Positions 1 to 6,405 of a stretch of DNA of 7,992 nucleotides are shown here, one piece after another. The number at the start of each line of letters is the position of its first letter. Position 1 is the stretch's first letter. The notes beneath the pieces were generated by a model. It searched no databases, was not told the origin of the DNA, and saw nothing but the letters and a program-made list of their open reading frames with translations. The DNA is from Thermococcus sp. (GTDB lineage: Archaea > Methanobacteriota_B > Thermococci > Thermococcales > Thermococcaceae), in assembly GCA_021160985.1 (NCBI GenBank), contig JAGHBN010000031.1, positions 1 through 7,992 on the forward strand, read 5' to 3'. Both the position numbers and the translations under genes were made by a program.

Positions 1-776
1 TATGTGGCCTTCACCATCCCAGTCTCAAAGCCAGCCTGGCCGAAGAGCGCCGCCTGCTGGTCGCCGGCGTCTCCGCTCACGGGAATCTCAGCGCCCAAAA
101 GCTCTTTCTTCGTGTAGCCGTAGACCTCGCTTGATTCTCTAATTTCGGGGAGGACTTCTTCGGGAATGTCGAACAGCTCAAGGAGCTCCTCGTCCCAGTC
201 GAGCTTCCTTATGTTGAAGAGCATCGTCCTTGAGGCGTTGGAGTAATCTGTAACGTGCTCGCCCGTGAGGCGGTAGATGAGGAAGGTATCAACGGTTCCA
301 AAGAGAACCTCTCCCTTCTCGGCCTTCTCCCTCAGGCCGGGGACGTTGTCGAGGAGCCACTTCAGCTTGCTGGCCGAGAAGTAGGCGTCCGGCCCGAGGC
401 CGGTCTTTTCCTTGATTACATCGCCGTATTCCCTCTTTATCTCTTCCACCATTTCGGCCGTTCTCCTGCACTGCCAGACTATAGCGTTGTAGAGAGGCTT
501 TCCGTTTCTGTCCCACACGATTGTAGTCTCGCGCTGGTTGGTAACACCTATAGCCGCTATCTGGGTCGGTTCGATCTTGGCGTTCTCGATGGCCGTCTTT
601 ATCGCCCTGAACTGCGCGTCCCATATCTCCTCCGGGTCGTGCTCCACCCAGCCCGGCTTTGGGTAGTGCTGGGGGAACTCGTACTGGCCCATCCCCACGA
701 CGTTGCTCTCCCTGTCGAATAGTATGGCCCTAGCGGAGGTAGTTCCTTCGTCAAGTGAGAGTATGTAGCGCCCCAT
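1..776 (-). CDS. glpK: Glycerol kinase, N-terminal 258 residues (runs off window)
   Basis: Phosphorylates glycerol with ATP to sn-glycerol 3-phosphate in the cytoplasm; FGGY carbohydrate kinase family. The frame is open from ATG at 776 to the window edge, giving about half of the usual ~495 residues. Visible family marks: phosphate-binding LDEGTTSAR at residues 8-16, glycerol-binding NQRET at 80-84, W101, PDAYFS at 129-134, an FGGY signature at 132-144 (Y..S..K..W...N), and SGDAGDQQ at 234-241, whose D239 matches the catalytic Asp. Bacterial enzymes usually have DQGTT; the Glu here is, as I recall, also found in Thermococcus enzymes. A GGTGGTG ribosome binding site lies just before the ATG (779-785). 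It is the last gene of the leftward block seen here, 34 bases after an unknown membrane protein, and its product is the same as that of the two upstream phosphodiesterases. Identity is certain; the ATP-binding C-terminal half is outside the window. Confidence 0.97.
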   Translation of the reverse strand, partial: MGRYILSLDEGTTSARAILFDRESNVVGMGQYEFPQHYPKPGWVEHDPEEIWDAQFRAIKTAIENAKIEPTQIAAIGVTNQRETTIVWDRNGKPLYNAIVWQCRRTAEMVEEIKREYGDVIKEKTGLGPDAYFSASKLKWLLDNVPGLREKAEKGEVLFGTVDTFLIYRLTGEHVTDYSNASRTMLFNIRKLDWDEELLELFDIPEEVLPEIRESSEVYGYTKKELLGAEIPVSGDAGDQQAALFGQAGFETGMVKAT

Positions 777-810
777 AACACCACCAAAATAAAAGTAAAG
801 CTGGTGAGTA
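777..810 (-). promoter_or_regulatory. glpK leader: ribosome binding site and T-rich spacer
   Basis: This 34-base gap separates the TAA of the upstream membrane protein from the glpK ATG. Read on the minus strand it holds a T-rich run (about 786-799) and then GGTGGTG (779-785) only 2-4 bases before the start. The T-run could act as a weak archaeal oligo-T terminator for the upstream gene. A possible TATA-like TTAATA sits at about 807-813, some 35 bases before the ATG. Whether glpK has its own promoter or is read through from upstream cannot be settled by eye. Confidence 0.4.
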
Positions 811-2136
811 TTAACGGTTTCGCTCCCCACCCACCAAACACGTCAAGAGACCTCCCAGAGCAAAGAACACCCCAATAAAGGCCAGCTTGGCAGAAAGGTC
901 GTGATAGGCTTCAGGTGTTGAAGGCGAGGGAGTTGAAACGAATATTGTCAGGCGAACCCTTTCGTTTATAGCTTTGTTAAGGTTCTCAATGGCATCCTCG
1001 TTTTCCTCAAGGACTTCCTCAAGGGTTTTCCTGCTCTCGGGCGAGAGCTCCGTGAGATGAGCCCGTATTATATCGTTCTCCCTCCTGTATCTCTCCAAAA
1101 ATTCCACGTAAAAACGGCTCTGGTTGTAAAAATAGAACTCGCCGATTTTCGATGAAGTTTCTCTAAAAGCCTCAAGCTTCTCCAGCGGAAGCGTCCCTTC
1201 GAGTTTAAGGAGGGAGCCGTCTCTTTGTACTCGGACGCTCACGTTGAACTCCATGAGAACGTCCACCAGCGCTTTTGCCTTTTCGGGACCGTCTACAGTA
1301 ACGTAAAGAATCCCAAAGTTGAGCGAATCTTGGAGCGCAACGTTGCTCCCGTTGAGTTTTTCAATCATTGAGATGCCTTCGGAAGAGTTCCTTTGGATCC
1401 ATGAATCGTGAAGGTACGTTCCGACGAACAAGATAGAGAGGACTGCAAGGGCGCCAAACACAAGTCTCCTATCCCTTTTCTTTTCCAAAACAACACCCAC
1501 GCACCCCAGGACACCAAGGCCTGACCAGAGAAGCACCATGAACGGCACGTTGCTTCCTGGCTCGGGATATTCAACAGTCACTGTGGCAAGTGTGAAGTTG
1601 CAGGGATTTTTATTGTGTTCACCTGCCAGGAGTCTTTCCAGTTCAAGGGTTTTGTTGTGGATAAGCTCCTTCTCCGCGGGATCTTTGAGAACGCCTTCAA
1701 GCTCTTTGTAGGCACTCAGCTTCTTCAAAATATCTGCCCGTCCTTCCCTAGGAAGTGATGTATTTTTGCTCTCAAGCACAGAGCACGTTTGAGGGAGCGA
1801 ATCCCCAAAAGCATCCCTGTCTTCAACTATTACGCTGAAAGAGCCGCCTTCACCTTTATATAAGGCTATGGGGCCGTGTGGATAGTCTTCAAAGAAAGAC
1901 AGCGTCCCGTTGAGTTCCTCCCCACCGTTAACTTTGCATTCAACAATCATCAAAGCCTCGAGAGTGCACTCTTCAGGTGCTGTGACATTGAAGGACCGGA
2001 GTATTCTCTCGAATTTCTCGTTGGAGGGTGCTGACGCATCCCCCGGGCCCGAGTAACTCTTTGGAGGCACCAGAACTGAGCCCAGCATGAAAATTATTGC
2101 GAGGACGAACAGGAGTGAAGTCCTTTTGCTCACCAT
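811..2136 (-). CDS. Unknown membrane protein with large outside domains, tandem paralogue B
   Basis: I do not recognise a named family over the full length (441 aa). Residues 1-24 form a signal peptide or anchor. Residues 25-196 form a polar domain with Cys57, Cys67, Cys118 and Cys179. Two membrane segments follow (about 197-217 and 225-241), joined by a basic loop (EKKRDRR) that should face the cytoplasm. Residues 242-415 form a second outside domain with alternating beta/alpha character, then a charged helical stretch (about 345-393) likely to be a coiled coil. A last membrane segment (416-435) ends in a short cytoplasmic tail. Nine N-x-S/T sequons all lie in the predicted outside parts (N50, N76, N125, N161, N180, N250, N262, N298, N338), which fits archaeal surface glycosylation. 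It matches the upstream neighbour in architecture and in several motifs and starts 13 bases after that gene's stop. GAGG lies before the tandem ATG-GTG start, so GTG at 2133 is an alternative. Confidence 0.85.
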   Translation of the reverse strand: MVSKRTSLLFVLAIIFMLGSVLVPPKSYSGPGDASAPSNEKFERILRSFNVTAPEECTLEALMIVECKVNGGEELNGTLSFFEDYPHGPIALYKGEGGSFSVIVEDRDAFGDSLPQTCSVLESKNTSLPREGRADILKKLSAYKELEGVLKDPAEKELIHNKTLELERLLAGEHNKNPCNFTLATVTVEYPEPGSNVPFMVLLWSGLGVLGCVGVVLEKKRDRRLVFGALAVLSILFVGTYLHDSWIQRNSSEGISMIEKLNGSNVALQDSLNFGILYVTVDGPEKAKALVDVLMEFNVSVRVQRDGSLLKLEGTLPLEKLEAFRETSSKIGEFYFYNQSRFYVEFLERYRRENDIIRAHLTELSPESRKTLEEVLEENEDAIENLNKAINERVRLTIFVSTPSPSTPEAYHDLSAKLAFIGVFFALGGLLTCLVGGERNR

Positions 2137-2149
2137 ATCCTCGCCCCCA

Positions 2150-3391
2150 CTACTGCCTCACAGCAACTACCATCATAATGCCCGCTACCAGCAGGGCAAC
2201 CTTTGCGAGGAAGTCTGACAAATCTTTGTAGATGTAGAGGAACGCATCAGGAGTGCTGGTTACGACTTCAATGCATGCAAACCGATTTCTGGCCATGTCC
2301 CTCCGAATGGTGTTGTTGAGGCCTTCGATGTACTCTTTTACCTCCTCTCTCTCGTCACTTGGGAGCAGGGGCAGGTATTTCAGTAGCGTTTGAATTGTGT
2401 CGTTGAGCCTATGAATCTCTTCGGGCGGTGTGCGGAAGGCTGATGGGTCAATCTCTATAGCTGATATCTCCCACCCTCTTCCCTCGAACTCCTTCAGTAA
2501 CTCCTTGTAATTGTCGAATGGGGCCGAAACGCTTATCCTGACGGTATAGTCCTCCCACTCCACCGAGGTGATTGAGGAGTTCTTTTGCTCCACCGTCGTT
2601 ATGAACCATGGGATGTCCCTAGGTTTGAAATCTGCAGAAACGGCTGCCATTATCATGCCGCACTCCCCGCCCGTCGAGTTCAGGGCGAGTACCTGTTTGA
2701 ACACCTGTTCCTTTTCCTGGATATGCCGTTCATCTTTAATGTATTCTCCCACGAAAAGGGCTCCCAGCACCAGCAGGACTAAGAAACCCACGAGGACGAT
2801 TTTATCCCCTCTGATGTTGAGTAGAACTCCAATGAGGCTCAGCACAGCGACGCCGGCCCATACTGCCGCGAAGGGGCGCTTAAATGCCACCATCACGTCC
2901 GGGGCGAGAACGGTGATGCGGGCGAGCGTCCAGTTGCCGGTGGGTGCAGGGTCGTGTTCGGCATACTCAAAAAACGGCTCCAGCTTTGCGTAGTCCTCCG
3001 TCCCGGCGGTGATGTTTTTGAGGCGGAGCGCCGCCGAGTGAAGGGGGCTGTTTTGACCCAGGTTGTGTGCCTCAACGACTCCACAGCCGTAGGGGATTTC
3101 TTCATAGAAGCTTTTCCAGTCTTTCACTGCTATCCAGGTCTTAAAGTATCCAGGCCTCGAAAAACCGTAGTCATGGGGGTACGTGAGCGTCCAGTTCACC
3201 ACGTGGTAGTAGTATGATGGAGTATTTACGAGGCACTCGATGTAGGCGCTCCCCGAAGGGTGCTCCTCGAAAACGTGGAAGTTGCTGTTAACGAATTCCG
3301 TGGCGGGGGGCGAGTATGAATGCCCCGGAATCAAAAATGAAGCGAGCAAAAGTGCTGCTATAACCCCGAGCGGGCAGACTTCCCGTTTCAT
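2150..3391 (-). CDS. Unknown membrane protein with large outside domains, tandem paralogue A
   Basis: 413 aa, function unknown. Layout equals its downstream neighbour: signal peptide 1-27 (hydrophobic IAALLLASFL core), outside domain 28-170, membrane segments about 171-191 and 197-215 with a short basic loop, second outside domain about 216-394 including a charged helical region (322-366), and a final membrane segment (396-411) with a three-residue tail. Shared motifs with the neighbour include N-[FW]-T-L-A-[TR]-[VI]-T-V before the first membrane pair, F-V-G-[TE]-Y-[LI] at the end of the second segment, and STP..[AF]..[IY].DLS before the last. Sequons (N66, N125, N153, N238, N271, N330, N359) lie in the outside parts. 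The frame extends to a GTG at 3436 that overlaps the preceding stop codon, but the ATG at 3391 is preferred: it has GGGGAT just upstream and puts the signal peptide at the N-terminus. Confidence 0.85.
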   Translation of the reverse strand: MKREVCPLGVIAALLLASFLIPGHSYSPPATEFVNSNFHVFEEHPSGSAYIECLVNTPSYYYHVVNWTLTYPHDYGFSRPGYFKTWIAVKDWKSFYEEIPYGCGVVEAHNLGQNSPLHSAALRLKNITAGTEDYAKLEPFFEYAEHDPAPTGNWTLARITVLAPDVMVAFKRPFAAVWAGVAVLSLIGVLLNIRGDKIVLVGFLVLLVLGALFVGEYIKDERHIQEKEQVFKQVLALNSTGGECGMIMAAVSADFKPRDIPWFITTVEQKNSSITSVEWEDYTVRISVSAPFDNYKELLKEFEGRGWEISAIEIDPSAFRTPPEEIHRLNDTIQTLLKYLPLLPSDEREEVKEYIEGLNNTIRRDMARNRFACIEVVTSTPDAFLYIYKDLSDFLAKVALLVAGIMMVVAVRQ

Positions 3392-3394
3392 GGT

Positions 3395-3436
3395 ATCCCC
3401 GTGGGTTGTAAAAAGTAAAACTTTAAAAAGTTTCAC
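3395..3436 (-). promoter_or_regulatory. Probable promoter and leader of the membrane-protein pair
   Basis: Read on the minus strand, GAAACTTTTTAAAG (3421-3434) looks like an archaeal BRE plus TATA box. About 25 bases downstream would place transcription start near 3400, just before GGGGAT (3395-3400) and the ATG at 3391. The T-rich TTTTACTTTTTAC (about 3408-3420) in the same gap might also end transcripts of the upstream phosphodiesterase. The TATA-like element overlaps the stop codon of that gene. Similar letters (GAAACTTTTAAG) occur in front of the first phosphodiesterase gene. Position and sequence only. Confidence 0.4.
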
Positions 3437-4182
3437 CTAAGTCCAATGCTGTGGAGATACTTAATCACGCCTTCAACGTCGTTCGCTATGACCACCTCAA
3501 AGAGGCCCTTCAGCCTTGCGAGGTTGTCGTCTTTGTAGAAGAGCTCATCGTTCTCCGTCCACAGGACAACTTTAAGGCCGAGAGAGCGGGCCCATTTAAT
3601 CGCCTGAACGGTCTTCTCAAAGCCGATTATAGGGATTGCCTCCATCGGGACGTTTATTGACCAGAGATTCAGCTCCTCCTTAAGCTTTGGAATCATCGGG
3701 ACGACGTCTTCTCTGTCTATGAGAAGGCCCATGACGGTGTCCCTGTCGAATTTGCGGTAATCCCTAAGTGCATCAATCTCAAACGAGGAGATCATGACCT
3801 GCTCCGGGTTGTTCTCGCTGACAATCCGGGCGACCTCTCTCGCGGCCTCCTTGTCCTTAAGCTCGATGTTGACCAGTGCGTCCTTCGGGAGAACCTCGAA
3901 AACTTCCTCAAGGGTAGGAATTCTCTCGCCGCCGCCAATGTCCGCCCTCTTCAGCTCTTCAAGGGTCATGTCCTTCTGCCTTCCCCTCATGTCGCTCGTC
4001 CTGTCTATGGTCTCGTCGTGCATAACAACGACCCTCCCATCGCGGGAGAGCCATACGTCGAGCTCTATCCCGTCAGCTCCAGCTTCAATGGCCTTTCTAA
4101 AGGCAAGGAGGCTGTTTTCAGGGTATTTGCTCATACATCCCCTGTGTCCGAGGACGATAACTCCCTCACGTTCCCATACCAT
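3433..4182 (-). CDS. Glycerophosphodiester phosphodiesterase (GDPD family), canonical copy
   Basis: Hydrolyses glycerophosphodiesters to sn-glycerol 3-phosphate plus an alcohol; a metal-dependent TIM-barrel enzyme, here cytoplasmic since no signal peptide is seen. Counting from the upstream in-frame ATG at 4188 (251 aa), the expected active-site residues are present: HRG at 15-17, PEN at 23-25, E42 and D44 (IELDV), H57-D58 followed by ETIDRT, and E109-L-K111. The C-terminal part has LWTEND (a substrate-pocket Trp) and the IANDV end strand. Length is normal for the small microbial family. ATG at 4182 (249 aa) is chosen because Thermococcus homologues as I recall begin MVWER and GGCGATG precedes it; ATG at 4188 is only two codons away. 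The gene overlaps the end of the preceding, more divergent GDPD by 17 bases, so translation is probably coupled. Exact substrate is not visible. Confidence 0.95.
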   Translation of the reverse strand: MVWEREGVIVLGHRGCMSKYPENSLLAFRKAIEAGADGIELDVWLSRDGRVVVMHDETIDRTSDMRGRQKDMTLEELKRADIGGGERIPTLEEVFEVLPKDALVNIELKDKEAAREVARIVSENNPEQVMISSFEIDALRDYRKFDRDTVMGLLIDREDVVPMIPKLKEELNLWSINVPMEAIPIIGFEKTVQAIKWARSLGLKVVLWTENDELFYKDDNLARLKGLFEVVIANDVEGVIKYLHSIGLR

Positions 4183-4903
4183 CGCCATCGCCGCCTGTGG
4201 ATAGGCCTTTTGGATAAAAACTTTTTCTCAGTCTGGCAGGGTCGTCCGATATAACGGCATCCACCAGGTGAAGAAGCCGGGGTATCCAGAAAAGCTCGTC
4301 CATCTCATAGTTCCAGAGGTAAAGTTTGATCCCCCTCCTCCTGAATGCCTGGAGAAGGCTCCTGAACGTCCCATACCCCACGTATGAAATGGCATCTATG
4401 GGCACGTGGAGGGAATAAATCCCCTTCAACCGCGGAACCCACACGAGGGATGAGTAGCCAACTATGGAAAACCCCACCCTGCAGCCGGGACATGTCTTCA
4501 GAATTTTGCCCACTACCTCCGGCCTCTCAGAGGAGAAGACAACCCTCTCAACACCGCACTTTTCCACCACCTTTAGGAGGGGTTCAACCGCGTCACACTC
4601 TTTAACGTCGGCGTTGAATAATGCCGCGTTGAGTCTGAGGACATCACCAACCTGCGGTATTGCCTTTCCCAGAGGGTGGAGGCGCTTCATTTCAGCGAAT
4701 GTTAGGCTTCTGATACGATAGAAACTCCCGCCGGAGTAAAAACCGCCATCATGATGGGTTACGAGCTTCCCATCGCCGGTGATTCTCACGTCAAACTCCA
4801 CACCATCCGCATATCTCACCGCCCTTCTAAAAGCAGGGAGCGTGTTTTCAATAGGCCCCCTAACCCCCCTGTGTCCGAGAATGAGAGGCATTTCAGTGTC
4901 CAT
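4166..4903 (-). CDS. Divergent GDPD-family phosphodiesterase
   Basis: Second glycerophosphodiester phosphodiesterase-like TIM barrel, 245 aa from ATG at 4903. An in-frame GTG at 4912 exists, but a strong GAGAGGTGA (4909-4917) sits at proper spacing before the ATG and overlaps that GTG, so the ATG is the start. Numbered from the GTG, it keeps HRG (13-16 region, H14, R15), ENT (22-24), E39 and D41, H54-D55, and a C-terminal ISDDP typical of the family. It differs from the canonical neighbour in two places: the segment after H-D lacks the usual E-T-[IL]-D-R-T and reads as a Gly/Tyr-rich GGFYSGG, and the usual N-[IV]-E-[LI]-K strand is NADVK, so Asp102 replaces the metal-site Glu. It ends with a Gly/Asp-rich tail encoded by the overlap with the next gene. 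Probably active on a related but different phosphodiester; G3P release is inferred. First gene of the leftward block. Confidence 0.9.
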   Translation of the reverse strand: MDTEMPLILGHRGVRGPIENTLPAFRRAVRYADGVEFDVRITGDGKLVTHHDGGFYSGGSFYRIRSLTFAEMKRLHPLGKAIPQVGDVLRLNAALFNADVKECDAVEPLLKVVEKCGVERVVFSSERPEVVGKILKTCPGCRVGFSIVGYSSLVWVPRLKGIYSLHVPIDAISYVGYGTFRSLLQAFRRRGIKLYLWNYEMDELFWIPRLLHLVDAVISDDPARLRKSFYPKGLSTGGDGDGMGT

Positions 4904-5012
4904 AGTTGTCACCTCTCCGACCGTTCTAAAATGGTCTCACAAGTCTTAAAAGTTTCATCCATGTATTTTTTTCTGTTAGTACGGTCAATAACGGAAAACG
5001 GGGGTGTGGAGC
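4904..5012. promoter_or_regulatory. Divergent promoter region between the GDPD block and the transporter block
   Basis: The only sizeable non-coding stretch, serving both blocks. For the leftward genes, the minus strand shows GAAACTTTTAAG (4945-4956), a BRE/TATA-like element about 40 bases before the ATG at 4903, and GAGAGGTGA at 4909-4917. For the rightward genes, the T-rich GTATTTTTTTC (4963-4973) is about 45 bases before the transporter start and GGGGGTG (5000-5006) is its ribosome binding site. A 6-base inverted repeat, GACCGT (4919-4924) and ACGGTC (4981-4986), flanks both elements; a regulator site is possible but may be chance. I did not find the TATCAC-N5-GTGATA sugar-regulon motif of Thermococcales here. 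Confidence 0.5.
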
Positions 5013-6335
5013 TTGGAGTTTAAGTACCGGAGGATATTCCTCCTCGGTTTCGGTTTCTTCGGTATAAGCATAATATGGTCCCTGTACAACGCATACATAC
5101 CGATTTTCCTGCAGGACACCTTCAAAATGAGCAGGACTGTGACGGGCTTCGTAATGACAATCGACAACCTCTTCGCGGTTCTGCTGCTTCCGTTCCTTGG
5201 AGCCCTGAGTGACAAAACGCGGACGCGGTTTGGCCGCAGGAAACCGTACATCCTCCTCGGGGCGCCTTCCGCGGCCCTGATGTTTGCGCTCATCCCTGTG
5301 GCAAGGGCGTATGAGAACCTCGCCCTCTTCATGGGAACCATAATCCTGATGAACTTCTTCATGGCACTCTTCCGCTCGCCGGTCATAGCGTTCATGCCGG
5401 ACATAACCCCGAGCGAGAAGCGCTCCCAGGCAAACGGTGTAATCAACTTCATGGGCGGAGTGGGAGCCCTGCTGGCCTACTTCGGCGGTAAGGTCCTCTA
5501 CGACATGAACTACGCCTACCCGTTCTTTGCGGGCGCGGCCATAATGCTCCTCGCAAACCTGCTCGTCGTCCTCTTCGTGCCGGAACCCGAGGAGTACCGC
5601 GTCCCCGGCGAGAAGATCAGCCTGCGGAGGCTCCTTTCCGAAACTTCCAAGAAGAGCTTTGGTGAGCTGAAGGAAAACCTCAGGGACGTTTTCGCCAGCC
5701 ACGAGAAAAGCCTGTTCTTCATGCTGCTCTCCATATTCTTCTGGTTCGTCGCCTTCAACTCCGTGGAGACGTTCTTCACGAGCTACGCGAAGTACCACCT
5801 CGGCATCGAGGAGAGCACCGGCGCCTTCCTGATGGGCGTCGTTTCGCTCAGCTTCATGCTCTTTGCCATTCCCGCTGGTCTGCTAGGCGGCCGTGTGGGG
5901 AGGAAAAAGACCATCACGGCAGGGCTGATCATGGTGAGTGCCGCCATGCTGGGGGCCTACCTCCTCGGGGAGACTTCAAAACCGGAAAGCAGCGCCCTGA
6001 CGGACCCTGTGGTGCTGAAGTTCATGGTTCTCTTTTTCTTTGGGGGCATTGGATGGGCGATGGTCAACGTCAACTCTCTACCAATGGTCGTGGACATGAC
6101 AACTGAAGAGAAGCTCGGAGGCTACACCGGGCTCTACTATTTCTTCAGCCAGGCAGCTAACCTAGTCGCCCCCCCGCTGGCGGGGGCCTTCCTCGACGTA
6201 ATCGGATACAAGACTCTCCTGCCGTTCGCGGTGGTCTTCTTCCTGATGGCGACGATAACGATGCAGTTCGTTAAGCGTGGAGACATCGTCAGGTACAAGG
6301 GCGATGCGCTGGACTATGTACCGGATATGGATTGA
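5013..6335 (+). CDS. MFS transporter, glycoside/sucrose-symporter-like (first copy)
   Basis: A 440-residue, about 12-segment cytoplasmic-membrane carrier of the major facilitator superfamily. From the TTG at 5013: motif A between segments 2 and 3 is GALSDKTRTRFGRRK (63-77), with the S-D-x-x-R-x-x-x-G-R-R-[KR]-P form typical of the glycoside-pentoside-hexuronide and plant sucrose/SLC45-type symporters. A-F-M-P-D with S-Q-A-N-G follows segment 4 (126-142); a charged central loop covers about 190-232; the second-half motif is GGRVGRKK (292-299); and P-M-V-V-D...G-G-Y-T-G-L-Y (357-375) is also typical of that group. The longer frame opens at GTG 5004, but GGGGGTG lies six bases before the TTG, so TTG gives the better start. 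It heads the rightward block and is divergent from the GDPD genes. Substrate unknown: a sugar or glycoside with H+ or Na+ fits the family; a glycerol compound would only be inferred from position. Confidence 0.88.
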   Translation: MEFKYRRIFLLGFGFFGISIIWSLYNAYIPIFLQDTFKMSRTVTGFVMTIDNLFAVLLLPFLGALSDKTRTRFGRRKPYILLGAPSAALMFALIPVARAYENLALFMGTIILMNFFMALFRSPVIAFMPDITPSEKRSQANGVINFMGGVGALLAYFGGKVLYDMNYAYPFFAGAAIMLLANLLVVLFVPEPEEYRVPGEKISLRRLLSETSKKSFGELKENLRDVFASHEKSLFFMLLSIFFWFVAFNSVETFFTSYAKYHLGIEESTGAFLMGVVSLSFMLFAIPAGLLGGRVGRKKTITAGLIMVSAAMLGAYLLGETSKPESSALTDPVVLKFMVLFFFGGIGWAMVNVNSLPMVVDMTTEEKLGGYTGLYYFFSQAANLVAPPLAGAFLDVIGYKTLLPFAVVFFLMATITMQFVKRGDIVRYKGDALDYVPDMD

Positions 6336-6405
6336 TTGAGTGTCTCTGGTTTTGATTTCATTTTATGCCATATTAACCTTGAAAACTCAAATGGGGGTGG
6401 ATGCA
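6336..6405 (+). promoter_or_regulatory. Spacer before the second transporter: T-rich element and ribosome binding site
   Basis: Seventy bases separate the two transporter genes, long for this compact block. TTTTGATTTCATTTTATG (about 6350-6367) is T-rich and could be a TATA-like element or a weak terminator; with a start about 25 bases on it would give a short leader. GGGGGTGG (6393-6400) is a strong ribosome binding site five bases before ATG 6406, which decides that start over the longer frame opening at 6340. Confidence 0.4.

Noticed and set aside
255..722. 155-codon plus-strand frame
   Set aside because: It lies fully antisense to glycerol kinase, whose motifs are unmistakable; the frame is kept open by codon bias and its product resembles no protein.
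890..910. GTGATA as half of the Thermococcales glycolytic motif
   Set aside because: The partner TATCAC at the right spacing is absent and the site is inside a coding region.
3392..3436. 15-residue N-terminal extension of the 2150-3391 protein from GTG
   Set aside because: It would bury the signal peptide and overlaps the TATA-like element and the preceding stop; ATG 3391 has GGGGAT before it.
4926..5798. 290-codon minus-strand frame
   Set aside because: Antisense to the first transporter; the His/Glu/Arg-rich product is the typical shadow of a G/C-biased membrane-protein gene.
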